A stretch of 64,000 nucleotides of DNA from Scheffersomyces stipitis CBS 6054 (GCF_000209165.1 NC_009048.1:682001-746000); one strand, 5' to 3'. Positions 49,194 through 60,204 are shown, counted from the first letter of the stretch. Translations and numbers: made by a program. Notes: a model not told the origin generated them from the sequence alone.

Positions 49194-52100
49194 ATGTCTG
49201 AGAAAAAAATCTCGGCCTCGGAATCTTCGCCGATCGCGTCCACGGCTGCTAAGAAGTCTGAAATTTTCAGATTCAATGCTTCCTATATAGCCATTCTACA
49301 CACCATTACGGCGTACTCAGCCTTCATTGCTGCATTGATCGTGGGAACATGGCTTCATTACCATAAGATTGTCCAGAACTCGTCGTTCGGCTATCCTGAC
49401 GAGTGGTTCCCTTCTGTCTCGGCTACAATCGGCGATAGATACCCAGAAAGGTCGATTTTCCAGGTTCTCATCGCAGTTACAGCTGGCCCTCGATTTCTTC
49501 TTTTGATCTTTGATTTCATCAACCTTTACAGGAAAGGATCCGTGCTACCATACATTGGCTTTTTCTCGGGTCTTCTTCGTACCTTCACCTGCGGTGGATG
49601 GGTGTACATCACATCAACAGACGATCACGACTGGCACGATATCTTCATGATCAGCTACATCGTCTTGACCATTCCATGGACCGTTTGCATCACTATATTG
49701 TCTAAGCCAGGCTCATTTGAACGCCAAGGACGTTTCTATACCCTGACGTCGTTTTTCGCTATGCTCGTGCCTCTTGTCTACTGGTTCATTCAACATAAAG
49801 TCCATGTGAGACCTGGGGCCTATTCCATTTATGCCTACTTCGAATGGGCATTGATTTTGCTCGATGTAGGTTTTGATGCTTGGTCTATTGTAGACTTCAA
49901 TAATATTGACATTGCCATCTCTGGTCAAGGCATTGAGCTCACTGGTGCTAAACCCAAGACTGCCGTAGACAAGAAGAAACAAGACGAGTTGCTCCACGAT
50001 GAGTTCACCGATTTCGAGTTCTATATCTCCAGCATTAATGCGTTTGTCTTCTGGTCAGTAGTCACTTCTTTATTTTTGTGTGTTTGGTACTTTCCCTTGT
50101 GGCATATGGGTATCTCTGGCTATGAGGCTGCGGTTTTCTCTCTCTTTTTGTCTCCCGCCATCTTGATTATCCCCTTTGTAAGAAACTTCATTTCCAACTA
50201 CCCACTGCTCACGAAAACCTTAACGGTGTTGTTGGGTATTGGTGCTTACAAAGTTCACGAACCTGAAAACAGACTCCTCACCATCACTGCTGGTACTTCA
50301 TTTGCCATAGTATCTTTAGTGGTAGACGTCTGGTCACTCTCTAACCAACCAAAGAAGTTTAACTCCTACATTATCTCCATCTTGATTGGTTTGTTGGGCA
50401 CTTCAGTATTCAAGTTCTTGTGCTTTTCCAACAACCCAATTTGGCCCATTATGCACAAGGAAAACGGTGGTTACAACGAAGTGGGAATCTTTGTAGGTTT
50501 GATAGGTGCATTCTTTACTCCGCAGCTTCATCTGATAAACTCTACAACTCATAATGTGAAGAGAGCTGGTGGATCGTTCTTCCTTGCTGCTTTGGGAATT
50601 GGTGGTTACTTCTTCTCCATCGAATCTTACTTGAGTGACACATCTACGTTGGCACTCTGGACTTGGGAAGGATACCCAGTAAAGGGACCTCTTCCCGTTA
50701 CTGGTGCTCTTTTCAATATTGGAGCGGTTGTTTTAGGTGTTCTCGCGGCCATTTCAATCCCATCTAAGTTTTTCAGCAACAAGTTCTACAACTGGTTCAT
50801 TGGTGGCGGTAGTGCATTTGTTCTCTACTATTACAAGGGCTGGACTGGGTATGCTGGAGCTACTGTATATTCATTTTACTTGACTTCTATTGCTCCATTG
50901 ATTTGGCAGTCTTCTATTGGCTATAACCCAAGCTTGTTGTTCTTTGTAGGCTTCTTCGTTCACGTCTTCCTCGGCTTGGCTAGTACGTGGATTGTTGCAT
51001 ATGCTTTCGTTCCAGGTGGACCATTATTGAGAGAGAGAACTGATATCATCTTGGGAACATCCTTTGTTCTGATCTTAGCTGGAATTTGGAATTACAACTT
51101 GAGGCGTCGTAGTGGTGAAGCTGTCAAGATTGACTTCCATGGTAAGAAATTGTTTAGACAGGCTTGGACAATCTTGACTGTTTTGTTAGCTATTTCTATT
51201 TCTGCTTTCTTCCAAAGATATGCTGTTGAATCATTCAAGCCATATAATGCCGAGTCTAAATCGTTTACCACTGGTATCTGGTGTGTTCATTTTGGTTTGG
51301 ATAACGACATGTGGTCCAGTGAAGTCAGAATGAGAGATTTGATCAGAGATGCTGAGATCGATATCATTGGTTTACTTGAAACTGACACCCAAAGATTGAT
51401 TGGGGGCAATCGAGACTTCACCCAAAGGATTGCTGAAGATTTGGGAATGTATGCCGACTACGGCCCCGGACCCAACAAGCACACCTGGGGAGCTGCCTTA
51501 CTTTCGAAGTTCCCAATCATCGAGTCTAGTCATCATTTGTTGCCATCTCCTGTAGGCGAACTTGCTCCGGCTATCCATGCCACTTTGGATATTTATGGTG
51601 AGTTAGTTGACGTAGTTGTTTTCCATTCTGGTCAGGAAGAGGACGTGGAAGATCGTCGACTTCAAAGTTTGGGTATTCAAGAAATCATGGGTAACTCCAC
51701 AAGGCCTTTGGTGTTATTGAGTTACTTGGTGACCACTCCTTTGGAAGGTAATTATAATACCTATGTCAGTGAGAAATCGAGAATGTACGATATCGACAAC
51801 TCTGACTGGGATAGATGGTGTGAATACATTTTGTTCAGAGAATTGAAGAAGGTTGCCTACGCTAGAATTTCTCGATCCACCATTACTGACACTGAATTGC
51901 AAGTGGCTAAATTCAAATTGTTAACCAACGAAGAAAAGCAAGAAATTGACGAACCTTTCTTGTACGGTAACAACTACGTCAATGAAGATGAGATTGACCA
52001 AAATTTGCGTATGCCTCAAATTTTCAGAGGTGATGGTGTTAGAGGTCACAGATATCATGTCTTTGACGAGCCGCGTTACTTTGCCCAAGAAAAGAATTGA
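49194..52100 (+). CDS. CWH43: GPI-anchor lipid remodelling protein Cwh43
   Basis: The 968-residue product is a large membrane protein of the Cwh43 family, which swaps the diacylglycerol of GPI anchors for ceramide in the ER. The N-terminal quarter is a Frag1/PGAP2-like bundle (H-T-I-T-A-Y-S-A-F-I-A-A-L-I-V-G; T-C-G-G-W-V-Y-I-T). A central set of about ten helices follows. The C-terminal 290 residues form an endonuclease/exonuclease/phosphatase-type domain (I-D-I-I-G-L-L-E-T-D-T-Q-R; A-D-Y-G-P-G-P; H-T-W-G-A-A-L-L-S-K-F-P). The open frame extends to a TTG at 49095, but the first ATG is at 49194. S. cerevisiae Cwh43 has 953 residues; the match in length supports this start. Confidence 0.94.
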   Translation: MSEKKISASESSPIASTAAKKSEIFRFNASYIAILHTITAYSAFIAALIVGTWLHYHKIVQNSSFGYPDEWFPSVSATIGDRYPERSIFQVLIAVTAGPRFLLLIFDFINLYRKGSVLPYIGFFSGLLRTFTCGGWVYITSTDDHDWHDIFMISYIVLTIPWTVCITILSKPGSFERQGRFYTLTSFFAMLVPLVYWFIQHKVHVRPGAYSIYAYFEWALILLDVGFDAWSIVDFNNIDIAISGQGIELTGAKPKTAVDKKKQDELLHDEFTDFEFYISSINAFVFWSVVTSLFLCVWYFPLWHMGISGYEAAVFSLFLSPAILIIPFVRNFISNYPLLTKTLTVLLGIGAYKVHEPENRLLTITAGTSFAIVSLVVDVWSLSNQPKKFNSYIISILIGLLGTSVFKFLCFSNNPIWPIMHKENGGYNEVGIFVGLIGAFFTPQLHLINSTTHNVKRAGGSFFLAALGIGGYFFSIESYLSDTSTLALWTWEGYPVKGPLPVTGALFNIGAVVLGVLAAISIPSKFFSNKFYNWFIGGGSAFVLYYYKGWTGYAGATVYSFYLTSIAPLIWQSSIGYNPSLLFFVGFFVHVFLGLASTWIVAYAFVPGGPLLRERTDIILGTSFVLILAGIWNYNLRRRSGEAVKIDFHGKKLFRQAWTILTVLLAISISAFFQRYAVESFKPYNAESKSFTTGIWCVHFGLDNDMWSSEVRMRDLIRDAEIDIIGLLETDTQRLIGGNRDFTQRIAEDLGMYADYGPGPNKHTWGAALLSKFPIIESSHHLLPSPVGELAPAIHATLDIYGELVDVVVFHSGQEEDVEDRRLQSLGIQEIMGNSTRPLVLLSYLVTTPLEGNYNTYVSEKSRMYDIDNSDWDRWCEYILFRELKKVAYARISRSTITDTELQVAKFKLLTNEEKQEIDEPFLYGNNYVNEDEIDQNLRMPQIFRGDGVRGHRYHVFDEPRYFAQEKN

Positions 52101-52291
52101 GATCTCGGAGAGACCATGAGTAGTATGAACTAATAATGAAGCTGCCGATCCAGATGCATTATCGGTCCGCATAATATTACAGATACGTACACTTCGATTC
52201 ATCAATATATATATAATAATGTAGTATTTTTAATTACCCATAAATGCAAAAATGTAGAACCATAGCAATAAATCATAATAAATAAATGCGA

Positions 52292-53611
52292 TTAGAGGAC
52301 ACGGGACTCTGCGAATCTTTCAAGCTGTTCGCCAGATTCGCTTCTTCTGATGGAATTATATCCTTGCAAGAGCAACTCTTCAGAAGAACCGTGTGCGTTG
52401 TGTTTGTGAAACTTTTCGTACATCTTGACCTTCTTTTTTATTCTCCTTAATTGCCATCTAATAGGCAAAAGAGGAAGAACACCTTCTCTCTCTTCGTACA
52501 ATTTGACTTCCAACCAAATGATAACCAAAAGCCAGTACGAAATGTATGTGGCCACACTTCCGTAAGTAGCGGAGTTAGTCCAGCCAAAAATGGCATTAAA
52601 GACCATCCACCATCCATCTTTCAACCCGTTACAACAGTTAACGTGCCACACACTCTTGGAAATGTCATAAGAGCCTGGGCCACTACCAGTTTCACTTGGG
52701 TCGGTGCCTTCGCACATTCTTACAAAGTGTTCAAGCTCCAAGAACCACACACCTCTACTCATCAAACCAGCAGAGACAATATAAAGAAAACACGTCAGAC
52801 ATATCAAAAAGTACTGCAAGGACATCTTGTTACCTCCCTTGTACAAAAGATAGCCTACAAGTGACCCGAATGAAACACCAGCCAAAATAGACAATGGAAT
52901 AGAAGTAGGAGGCAGCGACATACCAATACCACCTATGAAAACAACTGCTTCCAAGCCTTCTCTCAAAGTGGTTATCAACGGTAAAATGGCCAAAAAGTAC
53001 TTTTTGGAAAACGACTGCTTCTTTCCGTCAGTTTTTTGTCTCCGCAAGGCTGCCGAAGAACCTGCCACTCTTGTATCTTCACTGGAACCACCAAGAAGAC
53101 TATCTTCAGGGCTGCTGTCATCTCCTAATTTTGCAATTTCTTCTTCTCCTTCAGCATCCTCGATATGGTTATCTGAGCTATTGTAGACATCACCCAATTT
53201 AACCCACCATTTCACCTTCATCACCTTATTTATTCTAAGCAAGCCTACACCCATAATGGTAATGATTAAACTGGAAAGCAATGAAAATACTCCTTCCCAA
53301 AGACGTTCAGTATACGACCAGTAGTCTTTACCTATCAAGTAGAAGCTGGTTACAAAGACCAACCCAATGAAAAGACAAATGGTCAAACCAAGAATGGCTC
53401 CAAACCAGACCTGAAATCGCAACTTTCCCTGTACTTTTTCAAGATGAGACACGTCATGTTCATCCTGTTGTTCGCTTATTTGACTGTTATGTGTATGCGA
53501 TCTTTGGTTGATAAACGAAAGAAGTACCGATATGATAATCGCTGTCTCCAAGGTTTCTCTGAGAATGATGAAGAAAATCTGAATCGAGAAATAGTCTTCG
53601 AACTCAATCAT
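52292..53611 (-). CDS. FTH1: Vacuolar high-affinity iron permease Fth1
   Basis: The 439-residue product is an FTR1-family iron permease. Two R-E-x-L-E iron motifs are present: R-E-T-L-E at residues 18-22 and R-E-G-L-E near residue 215. The N-terminus (F-E-D-Y-F-S-I-Q-I-F-F-I-I-L-R-E) and the block G-P-G-S-Y-D-I-S-K-S-V-W-H-V-N-C-C-N-G match my memory of S. cerevisiae Fth1 closely, rather than plasma-membrane Ftr1. Fth1 pairs with Fet5 to export iron from the vacuole. About seven membrane helices flank a charged loop between residues 140 and 200. A GATA-like array lies about 0.5 kb upstream. The start ATG complements 53609-53611. Confidence 0.92.
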   Translation of the reverse strand: MIEFEDYFSIQIFFIILRETLETAIIISVLLSFINQRSHTHNSQISEQQDEHDVSHLEKVQGKLRFQVWFGAILGLTICLFIGLVFVTSFYLIGKDYWSYTERLWEGVFSLLSSLIITIMGVGLLRINKVMKVKWWVKLGDVYNSSDNHIEDAEGEEEIAKLGDDSSPEDSLLGGSSEDTRVAGSSAALRRQKTDGKKQSFSKKYFLAILPLITTLREGLEAVVFIGGIGMSLPPTSIPLSILAGVSFGSLVGYLLYKGGNKMSLQYFLICLTCFLYIVSAGLMSRGVWFLELEHFVRMCEGTDPSETGSGPGSYDISKSVWHVNCCNGLKDGWWMVFNAIFGWTNSATYGSVATYISYWLLVIIWLEVKLYEEREGVLPLLPIRWQLRRIKKKVKMYEKFHKHNAHGSSEELLLQGYNSIRRSESGEQLERFAESRVL

Positions 53612-54373
53612 AGTGTGTGATGTGATAGAGAGAATGCTCGCTGTTGTCCGTCTATTCTTTATAAAAACAAACGCTTTCAGACAAACTCAACAGACTCGCA
53701 ATCCCAGTGTTATCTTTTGTGGGTATATATAGTCAAAAGTAAAAAAAAATTTGGTGTAAGCTTATTTACTCTACCGACTATTGGATCAGAATTTTTGCTC
53801 CCATTGATTTTTCAGATATTGTCTCGGTGGGTGCAGTAGCCTGTTACAGTCACGTGCAGTAGTCTGGGAGAATCTCAATCTGCGTACGCGCATATCACAA
53901 ATGCACAGCTTAACGATTGGCGTTCCTTTAGCCATGGTCCGCGATGCGGAGATGGCCAGGTGAGGTGAAAGAAACACAACTACAAACAGCACTCTACAAC
54001 AGTAAACTGTTTCTGTCGTATCAACCATAGTTGTCGTGGCTACAGTGTAACATCGGCTACAATCAGTGGAGATATAAATTTACATTCTATGGAAAAGAAC
54101 TATACGGCAGAAGCATAGTAAATGAGGAATAGAACTGTAGACAATTGTAGATAAGTGTAGATAATTGTAGATAATCGTAGATTAGTAGACCTATAAGGTT
54201 AGTAGAAGTAGACTTGAAATTTATGGATTAGAAAAACAGATTAGTGATTTATGATAGATTTATGAGCTTTGTACTGAAACAATTACTGACGCCACTATGG
54301 TCTAACTGTAATGCAAAAGTGTGGTGTCAGTAACAAACCACGACGTCGTTATCTATGGCAAGTATTAACGCGA
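53612..54373. other. FTH1 promoter and NPC2 3' flank
   Basis: About 760 bp. It contains a CACGTG at 53851-53856 and the 10-bp array at 54131-54180. No gene seen; minus-strand frames are short. Confidence 0.5.
54131..54180 (+). repeat. 10-bp tandem array with phased AGATAA sites upstream of FTH1
   Basis: Five consecutive 10-bp units end in TGTAG or CGTAG (54131-54180), followed by a degenerate part. AGATAA, a GATA-factor core, recurs at 54149, 54159 and 54169, exactly one helical turn apart. Confidence 0.75.
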
Positions 54374-54946
54374 CTAGAGTGGTGGGAACTCGATTGTTGC
54401 AGTCAAACAGGTGATGAACACGTCGTCCTTGGTGTAGGCTCTGGCGTTGACAATGTACTTCCCTGGAGGAACTTCGTTAGGAATCTCAACTTCCTTCTGA
54501 ATGACCTGTGGTCCCTTCTTGATTGGGCATTCCAAGTCGACCTTGGTGATTTCCTCACACAAGTCAAACGTCTGGTGGATCAACTTGATGAAGCCGTATC
54601 TAACGTCGACTTCAACGTAGGCACCTTCTTCGATGTCTTCGCTGATAAAACCAGTGGCGGTGAAGGTTAAGTTCTCGCCCCTAGCAGGAGGGTTAGGGTC
54701 AATGATGACCTTCAGCAAACTCAAAATCTGTGGCTGCGAGGCATCACATTGGACGATGGGAGAGTCGCCTGGAACTGGTTTTTCGTCAACATCAGGAAAA
54801 GTCTTGATGATGTCAAGAGGATGTTGCTCTTTTTCAAGACCGAACACTGAGATGACATTGTTCAAGCCAGAAGGCACAAGCGACAACCCGTTGACAGCAA
54901 CCGACGAAGCCAAAGTTATAAAAGCAATGTTTTTGAATGAAACCAT
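54374..54946 (-). CDS. NPC2: Npc2-type sterol/phospholipid transfer protein (ML domain)
   Basis: The 190-residue product begins with a signal peptide (MVSFKNIAFITLASSVAVNG) and continues as an ML domain. Cysteines fall in the pattern of the family: I-V-Q-C, L-C-E-E-I, D-L-E-C-P-I, and I-T-C-L near the end. Strands L-T-F-T-A-T-G, Y-V-E-V-D-V-R-Y-G and Y-I-V-N-A-R-A-Y-T fit the immunoglobulin-like beta-sandwich. Yeast Npc2 (173 residues) is a vacuolar lumenal protein handing sterol to Ncr1. The start ATG complements 54944-54946. The dispersed repeat copy 2 begins 340 bp upstream, so it may overlap this promoter. Confidence 0.92.
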   Translation of the reverse strand: MVSFKNIAFITLASSVAVNGLSLVPSGLNNVISVFGLEKEQHPLDIIKTFPDVDEKPVPGDSPIVQCDASQPQILSLLKVIIDPNPPARGENLTFTATGFISEDIEEGAYVEVDVRYGFIKLIHQTFDLCEEITKVDLECPIKKGPQVIQKEVEIPNEVPPGKYIVNARAYTKDDVFITCLTATIEFPPL

Positions 54947-56028
54947 TGCGACTTAAAGATAAGCACGATAAGAAGTTTGCAAGATTTAAACTCTAATAGA
55001 TTGACTATACTGATAGTCTTGACTGTGGTGGTTGGTAAGCACAAACACAAGAACAGTGGTAAAGGAAATTAGGAAAGCAAACACAGAAAAAAACGAAAGA
55101 TTCAATCTAAGAGAATGGTATGAGTTCAATGATCAACAAAATCAACAACAATGACACTTTCTGGATTGTTGGTTTCAGCAGGAAAAAAAAGAAATAGAGA
55201 TCCTTATTTCCCTATAAACTTATCTGAATGATTATCAACCCGCACTCAAGAGGGGGATGGCGCACGTGACAACTCATACATGACGGGAAACCTGTATATG
55301 GGTAGGCCGGTTTTCCTTTTGGACTTAGAAATGGATTAATGGATATGGAGTTATATTAATCACTGAAGAACTATTTAAAATCTGTTTAAACTAGAGGGAA
55401 TCCTCTGGGCTTTATATATTCTTCATCCTCATCTCATCTCTGTAGTTTGTTGCGTTATTCAACAAAAGAAATGTAGAATTTCTGTTTCGGATATTTATCG
55501 GATCCAATCCGAGGTTGGTCACCTCGGAAACCATTATTAGAGATCCTGTATCTTATTTTCCATCAATACAAGAATCTTTGGTAACTTGATGAAACGGCGC
55601 AAAGCACGATGTCATTAGAAGGCTCATCTTGTCGACTGTTCGGAAGTTCAATGGTTCCCTATATTACATTACATTCTAATAGGAGTCTTACTTCTAAGTA
55701 CTGTAGTGTCTTTGTGGCTTGCTTTTACTGTGCTCTACATCAGCAGCTTCATTTAAACTTTGATAGTACATAAACGTGCATATTGCAACAGAGGTGCATC
55801 TGGGACAGTTGCAAAATGTTAGACCCAATAGATATATCAACAGGACTGCTTTCAGTAGGAGCATTCGAATACACTTGTATATGTATGTGGAGTGGTCTTC
55901 GAAGCATTCGAATTGCTCAAGTTAATTCAAAAAAAAAATTTGTTGCAATTTTCTTGAATTTGAAGTATATTGTCAAATTTTATGTAAATGTCTCTTAAGT
56001 GTACAAATAAATAAGCGATTGCTATAAA
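54947..56028. other. Region between NPC2 and the VSB1-like gene, with repeat copy 2
   Basis: About 1.1 kb. It holds the NPC2 promoter, the inverted repeat copy at 55289-55535, and 500 bp of AT-rich sequence that becomes the 3' flank of the transporter gene. No gene seen. Confidence 0.5.
55289..55535 (-). repeat. Dispersed repeat copy 2, possible solo LTR
   Basis: 247 bp, the inverted partner of 20346-20586. The palindromic block lies at 55503-55534 (reads as CCGAGG...CCTCGG), the T-C-A-C-T-G-A-A-G block at 55351-55370, and the CCGGTTTTCC...GGACTTA block at 55307-55327. Spacing of blocks is nearly equal in both copies. It lies 340 bp upstream of NPC2. Confidence 0.65.
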
Positions 56029-59000
56029 TTAACCAGCAATAACCAAATTAGCCGTCATGGTGTCAAAACGTTCTCTCACCAACTCCGTCTCGATCTTCAA
56101 CAACTCATTGTACAACGATTGCCCTTCTTTGGTCTTCAACATCTCACTTAGTTTGGAATCAGAAAGCTTCCACACTACGGAATCGCTAACAGTGGTGTAG
56201 CTGATTTTTCTATAACGTCTTGTTTGAAAAAGATCTCCAAACGCAGTCAATGGCAAGATACTTGAATGCAATTCGCGTCCCTCTTCTAGCTTGTAAACGG
56301 ATCTGATTAACCCAGACTCCACTATGAAGAAGGCAGCATGCTCAGAGGTTGTATTGTAGAATTCAATATCTTCTGGGATTTTTTCCTTTTGGAAGTACGG
56401 AGTGATAGCCGACCAGAACTCTTCGTCCTTGTCCGATAAGCCTTGGAAAGTTATCATGATTAATGGTAGTGGTTGTTTTTTGAACGACGAGTCGGACGAG
56501 GAATAGTACCTGGTCTGTGACTTCTGTTCATCTTGAACAGTTCTAGTTGCAGCATTATAGACTTGAGTAGTTCTAGGAGTTCCGATGTCAAAGTTCATAC
56601 TCATTAACTGTCTGGTATTAAGAGAATTGTTCTGAGGGGAGATAATGGACTTTCTTCCAGGGGAAAGATTGGTGCTGCCACTGTTCGGTACAGAACGAAT
56701 ATTGACATTTTGCTCCTTTCTCTTAACAGTCTTGTAATATCTCAAGAAGGAGTTTTCACACCATTCCAATGCGTAATTCAATGTGTTAAACAATTCAATT
56801 GGATTTTCTCCGCTACTATTATCCCACAAACCAGCATCACGCAAACCCTTGATGATATCGTCGTTTTCTTGAACGGAGGAGAAAATCAAACGGGTGTTAA
56901 ATTCATTGGTTAAATTGAGGACTCTTCTGAAACCTTCAGCCGCAGAAAAATCAATGGAACTAACTCCTTTCATATCGATAATCAAGAATTTGATGGGATT
57001 TAATTTGAACTCATCCTGCGAAAACTTACCTCTGATAGCATTTTCAACTCCACCAATGGAACCGAAAAAGACAGTCCCTTGTAATTTGATAACGCAGATT
57101 TGGTCACCGACATCCTTCAAGAACTCTTGTTGTTTAGGATGTCTTAAAACTGTAGATCTAGCTACAGAACCAGAGTATACTCCCTGGACAACTGGACTCC
57201 TACCAGCTTCAACTACAAATGAAAGACAGGCAAGCAAGATACCTACCAATATACCAAAGACAAAGTCAAAGGCACCCATTGTGATAACAATGATGATGAC
57301 AGTGGTGTATTCGATGTTTCTCAAACGGCCCCAGGTATCGTAGACAGATTCCTTCAATAATTCGTAACCCAAAAGGAAGATCAAAGCTCCAACCACACAT
57401 ACTGGGATGTAGCCAATGACGACAGGACCAGTCATCATCACTGCGCCAGTAGCAATGGCAAGCAAAACACCAGCCAAACGGTCATCGGCACCTGCTCTGA
57501 TGAAAAGAACAGAATTGGTGTACACCAAGTAGTTTTGAATAGAGCCTACTAAACCAGACAAAACATTTGAATATCCGTGAGCTACCAATTCTCTGTCTAC
57601 ATCTACTTCATCCATACCCACCGTTACAGCAAGTGCTGGAACGTTAATGGGAACATGCAAGATACCAAAGAATGTCAATGCCAACATCGAAGGTACTTGT
57701 TTGAGTACGGCAAGCCAATCCACCAAGTTGAACTTGTAATAAGTGTAGAATTCATACCATGGTTCGTTATCTTCCACTGCCGGGAATACCCAGCCGCTAT
57801 TTCTAGCACTTTGCAAGTTCCAAGAAGGAACGACTAAGACTGTAACATGGAAGAGAATGAACACAGCTATGAAATACAAGGGAACAAGCAAAGAGTTGTG
57901 GAACTTGTGCTGAAGAGCAATGAGAAATATAGCTAAAAGCAATGGGAGAGTCCATTCTGCCAAAGTCAATGTGTTGCAGAACAAGTACTTGAATGTCTCG
58001 TAGTTGTACTCCAAGCCTCCTTCCAATCTGGACGAGACTTCTACACCGGTTGCTACCAAGAAGTAACCCACTCCTCCGATACAGCCAACTAGAATGTGAC
58101 GAGGAAAGAATCCCACAAGAACACCCAAGCGGCATTTACCTAAGATATAGAATACAAGCCCCGTGACTATAGAAGAAAGAGCGTATGAAGTGATAGTAGT
58201 GGCGATTATAGCTGCCTGGGACTCGTTGGCCATTTCTGAAGCAATGGAAAGCGCCATTGTATGGAAGAAGGGAGTGACCTCGATCATTTCCGAACCTATT
58301 CCCGACCTGAATGCCGATCCTCCAAGTGAATAAACCAATTGAGAAACAATACAAGACATGTAAAACATTGACAAACCCGCCGGAGCCAACGATGAGAAGA
58401 CAGCCTCACTAACTGGGAACATGATCATCCCATACGATAAGCCATCTAAGATGTTCAAAAGTGTACCAAGGAAGACAGCGGGCACGTAGTGGATGGGCTT
58501 GACAACATACTGATGCAATAAGCTGGGCGGGTGTTGCTGACTGAGGTCTTCCTTGTGATCAGATACTGTGGGTCTGAGTTTCAAAGTCGCATCTTGACCA
58601 GTTCCAATAGCAGTTTGGTCTGGGGCACCAGCTTCCAAATCCAACCCAATTTTGGCGGATGACGTGAACAACGATTGCTCTTCAATATATAAATTCTTAG
58701 GTGATTTGGATATTAATGGTGTTGTACTGGTTATTGATGCTATATCTGCTTGTGGTGCAGCTCTTCCACGAATGGGTTTGGGTAAGGTAGAAGAGTGCGA
58801 AGTTGAAAAGTCCTCCACTATGGAAGTTTCGTCTTCTTCACGTGGTTCATGGTCTACATTATCGTCTGTGACTCCGATGTTGGCCAAGTTGACTGTTTGC
58901 TCGTGGATTTCTGAACCAGAGTTTACAATGGGAGAATTGAAATGGTTTACACTAGTGGGACGATGGCTCATGGAGACATAGCTTCTTCCTCCAAAGTCAA

Positions 59001-59199
59001 AGGGAACGGGACTGCCAACTGCGCCATTCAGGAACGAGCCAAACGCTTCGGAAATGGAGTATTTCCTTACTCCATGGGGTTCGGGAGTGGCCTCATTACT
59101 TGAAGTGTCTAGGTGGATCGGGTGAGAATTGTGGATTTCCGGGTCCACACTAAGATACTTGGAATGGTTGGCACCAAACCCAGACGTGTAGTCGGACAT
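56029..59199 (-). CDS. VSB1: SulP-STAS transporter with C-terminal cyclic-nucleotide-binding-like domain (Vsb1-type)
   Basis: The 1056-residue product has the layout of S. cerevisiae YGR125W/Vsb1, a vacuolar membrane protein needed for storage of basic amino acids. A hydrophilic N-terminus of about 230 residues, rich in Ser and Thr, leads to a SulP-type bundle of about 10-12 helices (residues 235-665; L-G-T-L-L-N-I-L-D-G-L-S-Y-G near its start). A STAS domain follows at about 690-820 (I-C-V-I-K-L-Q-G-T-V-F-F-G-S; F-L-I-I-D-M-K-G-V-S-S-I-D-F-S-A-A). The last 120 residues resemble a cNMP-binding fold (F-F-I-V-E-S-G-L-I-R-S; L-P-L-T-A-F-G-D-L). The start ATG complements 59197-59199. Length agrees with Vsb1 (1036). 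Confidence 0.9.
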   Translation of the reverse strand: MSDYTSGFGANHSKYLSVDPEIHNSHPIHLDTSSNEATPEPHGVRKYSISEAFGSFLNGAVGSPVPFDFGGRSYVSMSHRPTSVNHFNSPIVNSGSEIHEQTVNLANIGVTDDNVDHEPREEDETSIVEDFSTSHSSTLPKPIRGRAAPQADIASITSTTPLISKSPKNLYIEEQSLFTSSAKIGLDLEAGAPDQTAIGTGQDATLKLRPTVSDHKEDLSQQHPPSLLHQYVVKPIHYVPAVFLGTLLNILDGLSYGMIMFPVSEAVFSSLAPAGLSMFYMSCIVSQLVYSLGGSAFRSGIGSEMIEVTPFFHTMALSIASEMANESQAAIIATTITSYALSSIVTGLVFYILGKCRLGVLVGFFPRHILVGCIGGVGYFLVATGVEVSSRLEGGLEYNYETFKYLFCNTLTLAEWTLPLLLAIFLIALQHKFHNSLLVPLYFIAVFILFHVTVLVVPSWNLQSARNSGWVFPAVEDNEPWYEFYTYYKFNLVDWLAVLKQVPSMLALTFFGILHVPINVPALAVTVGMDEVDVDRELVAHGYSNVLSGLVGSIQNYLVYTNSVLFIRAGADDRLAGVLLAIATGAVMMTGPVVIGYIPVCVVGALIFLLGYELLKESVYDTWGRLRNIEYTTVIIIVITMGAFDFVFGILVGILLACLSFVVEAGRSPVVQGVYSGSVARSTVLRHPKQQEFLKDVGDQICVIKLQGTVFFGSIGGVENAIRGKFSQDEFKLNPIKFLIIDMKGVSSIDFSAAEGFRRVLNLTNEFNTRLIFSSVQENDDIIKGLRDAGLWDNSSGENPIELFNTLNYALEWCENSFLRYYKTVKRKEQNVNIRSVPNSGSTNLSPGRKSIISPQNNSLNTRQLMSMNFDIGTPRTTQVYNAATRTVQDEQKSQTRYYSSSDSSFKKQPLPLIMITFQGLSDKDEEFWSAITPYFQKEKIPEDIEFYNTTSEHAAFFIVESGLIRSVYKLEEGRELHSSILPLTAFGDLFQTRRYRKISYTTVSDSVVWKLSDSKLSEMLKTKEGQSLYNELLKIETELVRERFDTMTANLVIAG

Positions 59200-60204
59200 C
59201 TCTGTGATCTACGAGGAACAACTCAGACAGCCGTGGAGAAAGCAATTGAGAAGACTGAAAAAAAGGGCTAGTGTGAAAATTGTGAAATCTTGTGGTTTTC
59301 CAGTATTTCAATACTTCACAATGGACTAGACGAAAAAGATGTCAAGAATGCGAGGAGTGCAATGGGCAGATGAGACAATCGCAGCGATTCTATGAAAAAA
59401 GAAGGGTACTGCAATGAGAGATTGCACTGGAGCCACTACCAGAAGCAGAAAGAGTAGAAGAGCAAAAGAAAGAGAGAATGGAGTATTGAAGCTTGAAGAC
59501 TCCCCTCTGGTACCTGAAATATATAGATAGTGATACCGTGGGTCAAAAAATGAAATCACTGTTAATCTCACCAGGTGCGGCAAGCATTGGTCAGTAGAGC
59601 CACTGATAACATAAATGAAATCCCAGCGAGGTCAGAAAAATGGCCCGGATTGAGAAAATATACACAATAATGCAAGCAGGCATTGGCACTACATGCCGCC
59701 CGAGATCGTGGTGTGTCTGTAAAGGGCATGGAATGGCGAGGGTTCCTGGTTTCTCAGGTGACAAAGTTGAGCTGCAACACGAACGGCAACTACCAGATTT
59801 ACTGTAGAGCGAGCTGGCCGAATAGACAGATCGAAATTGGAAGAGAAACTACGATGAAAATATAGAGTAAATGCTACGAAATTTGTAAAATACAAAGTTG
59901 GCTAGGCGGAATGCACAACTAGTGAAATAATTTAACAATTATAGTATATATTGGCTACTAGCCAATAGCGTGGAAATTGCTCAGAATCACTGGATCAGGC
60001 GTCATCCCCCTATTGTTGCAGTGGGAGGAAAATTTGCATCTTTGGAGCAAAATTTGCCAACTGCCATGTGCTAATTAACGACTCCGACTAATTGGTTCCA
60101 CTCATTGTGTTCGGAACCATGCCGAGACCGCTTAACTGGTACATGCATTTTTTCATGCCCATTGCTCTCTATTTGGAATCACCTGCCCTAAAAAATTCGG
60201 TGCT

